Below, piece by piece: positions 34,840-35,925 of a stretch of DNA of 35,925 nt. Where the stretch lies: assembly GCA_017509755.1 (NCBI GenBank), contig JAFWOY010000006.1, positions 1 through 35,925 on the forward strand. Direction: 5' to 3'. The stretch is from Bacteroidales bacterium (lineage in GTDB: Bacteria > Bacteroidota > Bacteroidia > Bacteroidales > UBA932). The translations under genes were made by a program, and so were the position numbers. The stretch's first letter is position 1. The number at the start of each line of letters is the position of its first letter. The notes under the pieces were generated by a model that was not told where the DNA came from, ran no database searches, and was given only the letters and a program-made list of their open reading frames with translations.

Positions 34840-35439
34840 ATGGAAATCCTGCTTATCTTCATTTCGGCGATCTTCGTCAACAATGTCGTCCTGAGCCAGT
34901 TCCTGGGCGTTTGTCCGTTCCTGGGCGTTTCCAAGAAAGTCGGCACGGCCGTCGGTATGACCGCCGCCGTGACCTTCGTGATGGCCATCGCCACGCTGGT
35001 TACCTATCTGCTCCAGTACTACGTGCTGGTACCTCTCCACATCGAGTTCCTGCAGACGGTGAGCTTCATCCTCGTGATCGCCTCGCTCGTGCAGATGGTC
35101 GAGATCATCATCAAGAAGATCAGCCCCTCGCTCTACCAGGCGCTGGGTATCTTCCTGCCCTTGATCACCACCAACTGCGTGGTACTGGGTGTGGCCATCC
35201 AGGTGGTTACCAACGAGTATGACTTCGGCGCCGGGGCCCACATGATGGGCCTGGGCCAGGCTGTGCTCTTCGCCATCGCCTCCGCCATCGGCTACGGTAT
35301 CGCGCTGATCCTGTTCGCCGGTATCCGCGAACAGCTCGAACTGAGCAATGTGCCCAAGGTCTTCAAGGGTGTTCCTATCGCCCTGCTGACCGCCGGTATC
35401 ATGGCGCTCGCATTCATGGGCTTCTCCGGTCTCGTCTAA
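34840..35439 (+). CDS. rnfA: Rnf complex subunit A
   Basis: The 199-residue integral membrane subunit has six spans. [21 protein letters not shown] and [19 protein letters not shown] hold the two conserved cysteines that, with those of RnfE, bind the intramembrane Fe-S centre. The whole set rnfB-C-D-G-E-A is present and uninterrupted, so a functional Rnf complex is expected. It starts 3 bp after rnfE. Confidence 0.96.
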   Translation: MEILLIFISAIFVNNVVLSQFLGVCPFLGVSKKVGTAVGMTAAVTFVMAIATLVTYLLQYYVLVPLHIEFLQTVSFILVIASLVQMVEIIIKKISPSLYQALGIFLPLITTNCVVLGVAIQVVTNEYDFGAGAHMMGLGQAVLFAIASAIGYGIALILFAGIREQLELSNVPKVFKGVPIALLTAGIMALAFMGFSGLV

Positions 35440-35440
35440 G

Positions 35441-35725
35441 ATGAACCGCAAGCCGCAGACCTTGCAAGACATTGAAGCGCTTCTTCGGGCCGGTTCGCTC
35501 GAAGAAGCGCATCAGTCTTTGCGCGAATTCGTGGTGCGGGAGCCCGATAACCCGCAAGGCTGGTACATGCTCGGCAATCTCTACCGTCGCCAGCAGCTCT
35601 GGGGCGAAGCCATCAACCATCTCAACAAGGCCAAGCTCCTCGACCCCGACGGTCCTGCCGACGCCGCCATCGAATCGATCTACGACATCATCCGTTTCGT
35701 CAACACGGATTTGATGAACCCGTAG
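35441..35725 (+). CDS. Small TPR-repeat protein
   Basis: The 94-residue protein contains about two tetratricopeptide repeats (NPQGWYMLGNLYRRQQLWGE, then AINHLNKAKLLDPDGPAD). No signal peptide is visible, so it is probably cytoplasmic. Its ATG follows the rnfA stop after one base, so it belongs to the rnf transcript. TPR proteins mediate protein contacts; a role in assembling or regulating Rnf is possible but not shown. The 70-bp gap after it (35726-35793) holds no gene and no clear terminator. Confidence 0.8.
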   Translation: MNRKPQTLQDIEALLRAGSLEEAHQSLREFVVREPDNPQGWYMLGNLYRRQQLWGEAINHLNKAKLLDPDGPADAAIESIYDIIRFVNTDLMNP

Positions 35726-35798
35726 GTGTCAGTCCGGCCGGCATTTCGTCCATGGATTCGGTGTGAATTCTGGATGACCGAACTAAAATGATATGCGC

Positions 35799-35826
35799 CC
35801 CAAAAGTTGGACAAAGAACTTTTGGG
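35799..35826 (+). promoter_or_regulatory. Hairpin just before the transposase start codon
   Basis: CCCAAAAGTT (35799-35808) pairs perfectly with AACTTTTGGG (35817-35826); the ATG follows directly at 35827. Such structures in insertion sequences limit translation from transcripts that enter from outside. The function here is inferred. Confidence 0.55.
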
Positions 35827-35925
35827 ATGAAGAAGTATCATTATCCTGAGAAGATGGCGGCGATAGAGCTGCTTAAAGAAGGGATGTGCCGTAATGAAGT
35901 ATCAAGGATTACCGGTATATCCTTC
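35827..35925 (+). CDS. IS3-like transposase OrfA, N-terminus (truncated by window end)
   Basis: Thirty-three codons are visible: MKKYHYPEKMAAIELLKEG, then CRNEVSRITGIS. This is the first helix-turn-helix of an IS3-family OrfA (HTH of the Tnp-8/HTH-28 type), which binds the element ends. The frame is still open at the last base. The catalytic DDE part would be in orfB, outside the window. Confidence 0.65.
   Translation, partial: MKKYHYPEKMAAIELLKEGMCRNEVSRITGISF

Larger units (their letters stand above)
35794..35925 (+). mobile_element. Left end of an IS3-like insertion sequence (continues beyond window)
   Basis: The end sequence TGCGCCCCAAAAGTTGGACA resembles IS3-family terminal repeats. 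A transposase orfA begins 33 bp inside. Only the first 132 bp are in the window, so element length, right end and target duplication cannot be seen. Confidence 0.65.

Noticed and set aside
33913..35472. 519-codon minus-strand frame across rnfG, rnfE and rnfA
   Set aside because: Translation is rich in D, H, Q and E, typical of antisense of membrane-protein genes.
35726..35793. Terminator after the TPR gene
   Set aside because: Only imperfect short palindromes (around GGATTC/GAATTC) are present, with no T-run.

Overview
The window looks like a chromosome piece from a high-GC member of the Bacteroidales. Evidence: TAnnTTTG-type -7 promoter elements, little sign of Shine-Dalgarno sites, the order rseC-rnfBCDGEA, an SDR-type threonine dehydrogenase, tgt next to a YjgP/YjgQ permease, and alaS divergent from an M23 peptidase-MerR pair. 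Genus cannot be fixed from the sequence; a Rikenellaceae-like or rumen/gut UBA lineage would fit the GC content. This is inference from gene families, not a database result.

Region 1 (1-7187, + strand) is accessory DNA. It begins inside an Rhs/YD-repeat gene and continues as a series of displaced Rhs 3' ends. Four units each hold a near-identical GC-rich Rhs core segment (402, 402, 178 and 210 bp versions of the same sequence), then an AT-rich variable tip unlike the other tips, then a small AT-rich partner gene (two membrane-anchored proteins, one lipoprotein, one soluble protein) that is probably the cognate immunity gene. The fourth unit has its own signal-peptide-like N-terminus joined directly to the truncated core. 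After it come a fragment of an upstream YD-repeat region and a left-end remnant of what looks like an IS21-family element.

Region 2 (7174-19550) holds core metabolism and envelope genes. The minus-strand operon tgt - LptF/G-type permease - NupG-type transporter ends in a strong hairpin terminator. Divergent from it run a very large thioester-less alpha-2-macroglobulin, a MINPP/phytase-like histidine phosphatase and thiamine pyrophosphokinase. These converge on queG, which is divergent from threonine dehydrogenase. queG and tdh end in the same 26-bp sequence in inverted orientation, so both proteins end in GEKQQNA.

Region 3 (19564-24621, minus) is alaS followed by an 812-residue open frame that fuses an LptF/G-type lipopolysaccharide-export permease to a complete methionyl-tRNA formyltransferase with no start codon of its own at the usual place. 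The fusion is the most unusual core-gene feature here.

Region 4 (24715-35725, plus) is a long co-directional run: two M23 peptidases in tandem (the second with a changed active-site His), MerR-type regulator, Nif3-like protein, coiled-coil zinc-ribbon protein, dnaB, rseC and the complete Rnf complex rnfB-C-D-G-E-A, then a small TPR protein. Rnf would couple ferredoxin:NAD+ electron transfer to ion pumping. The window ends in the left end of an IS3-like element with a truncated transposase orfA.
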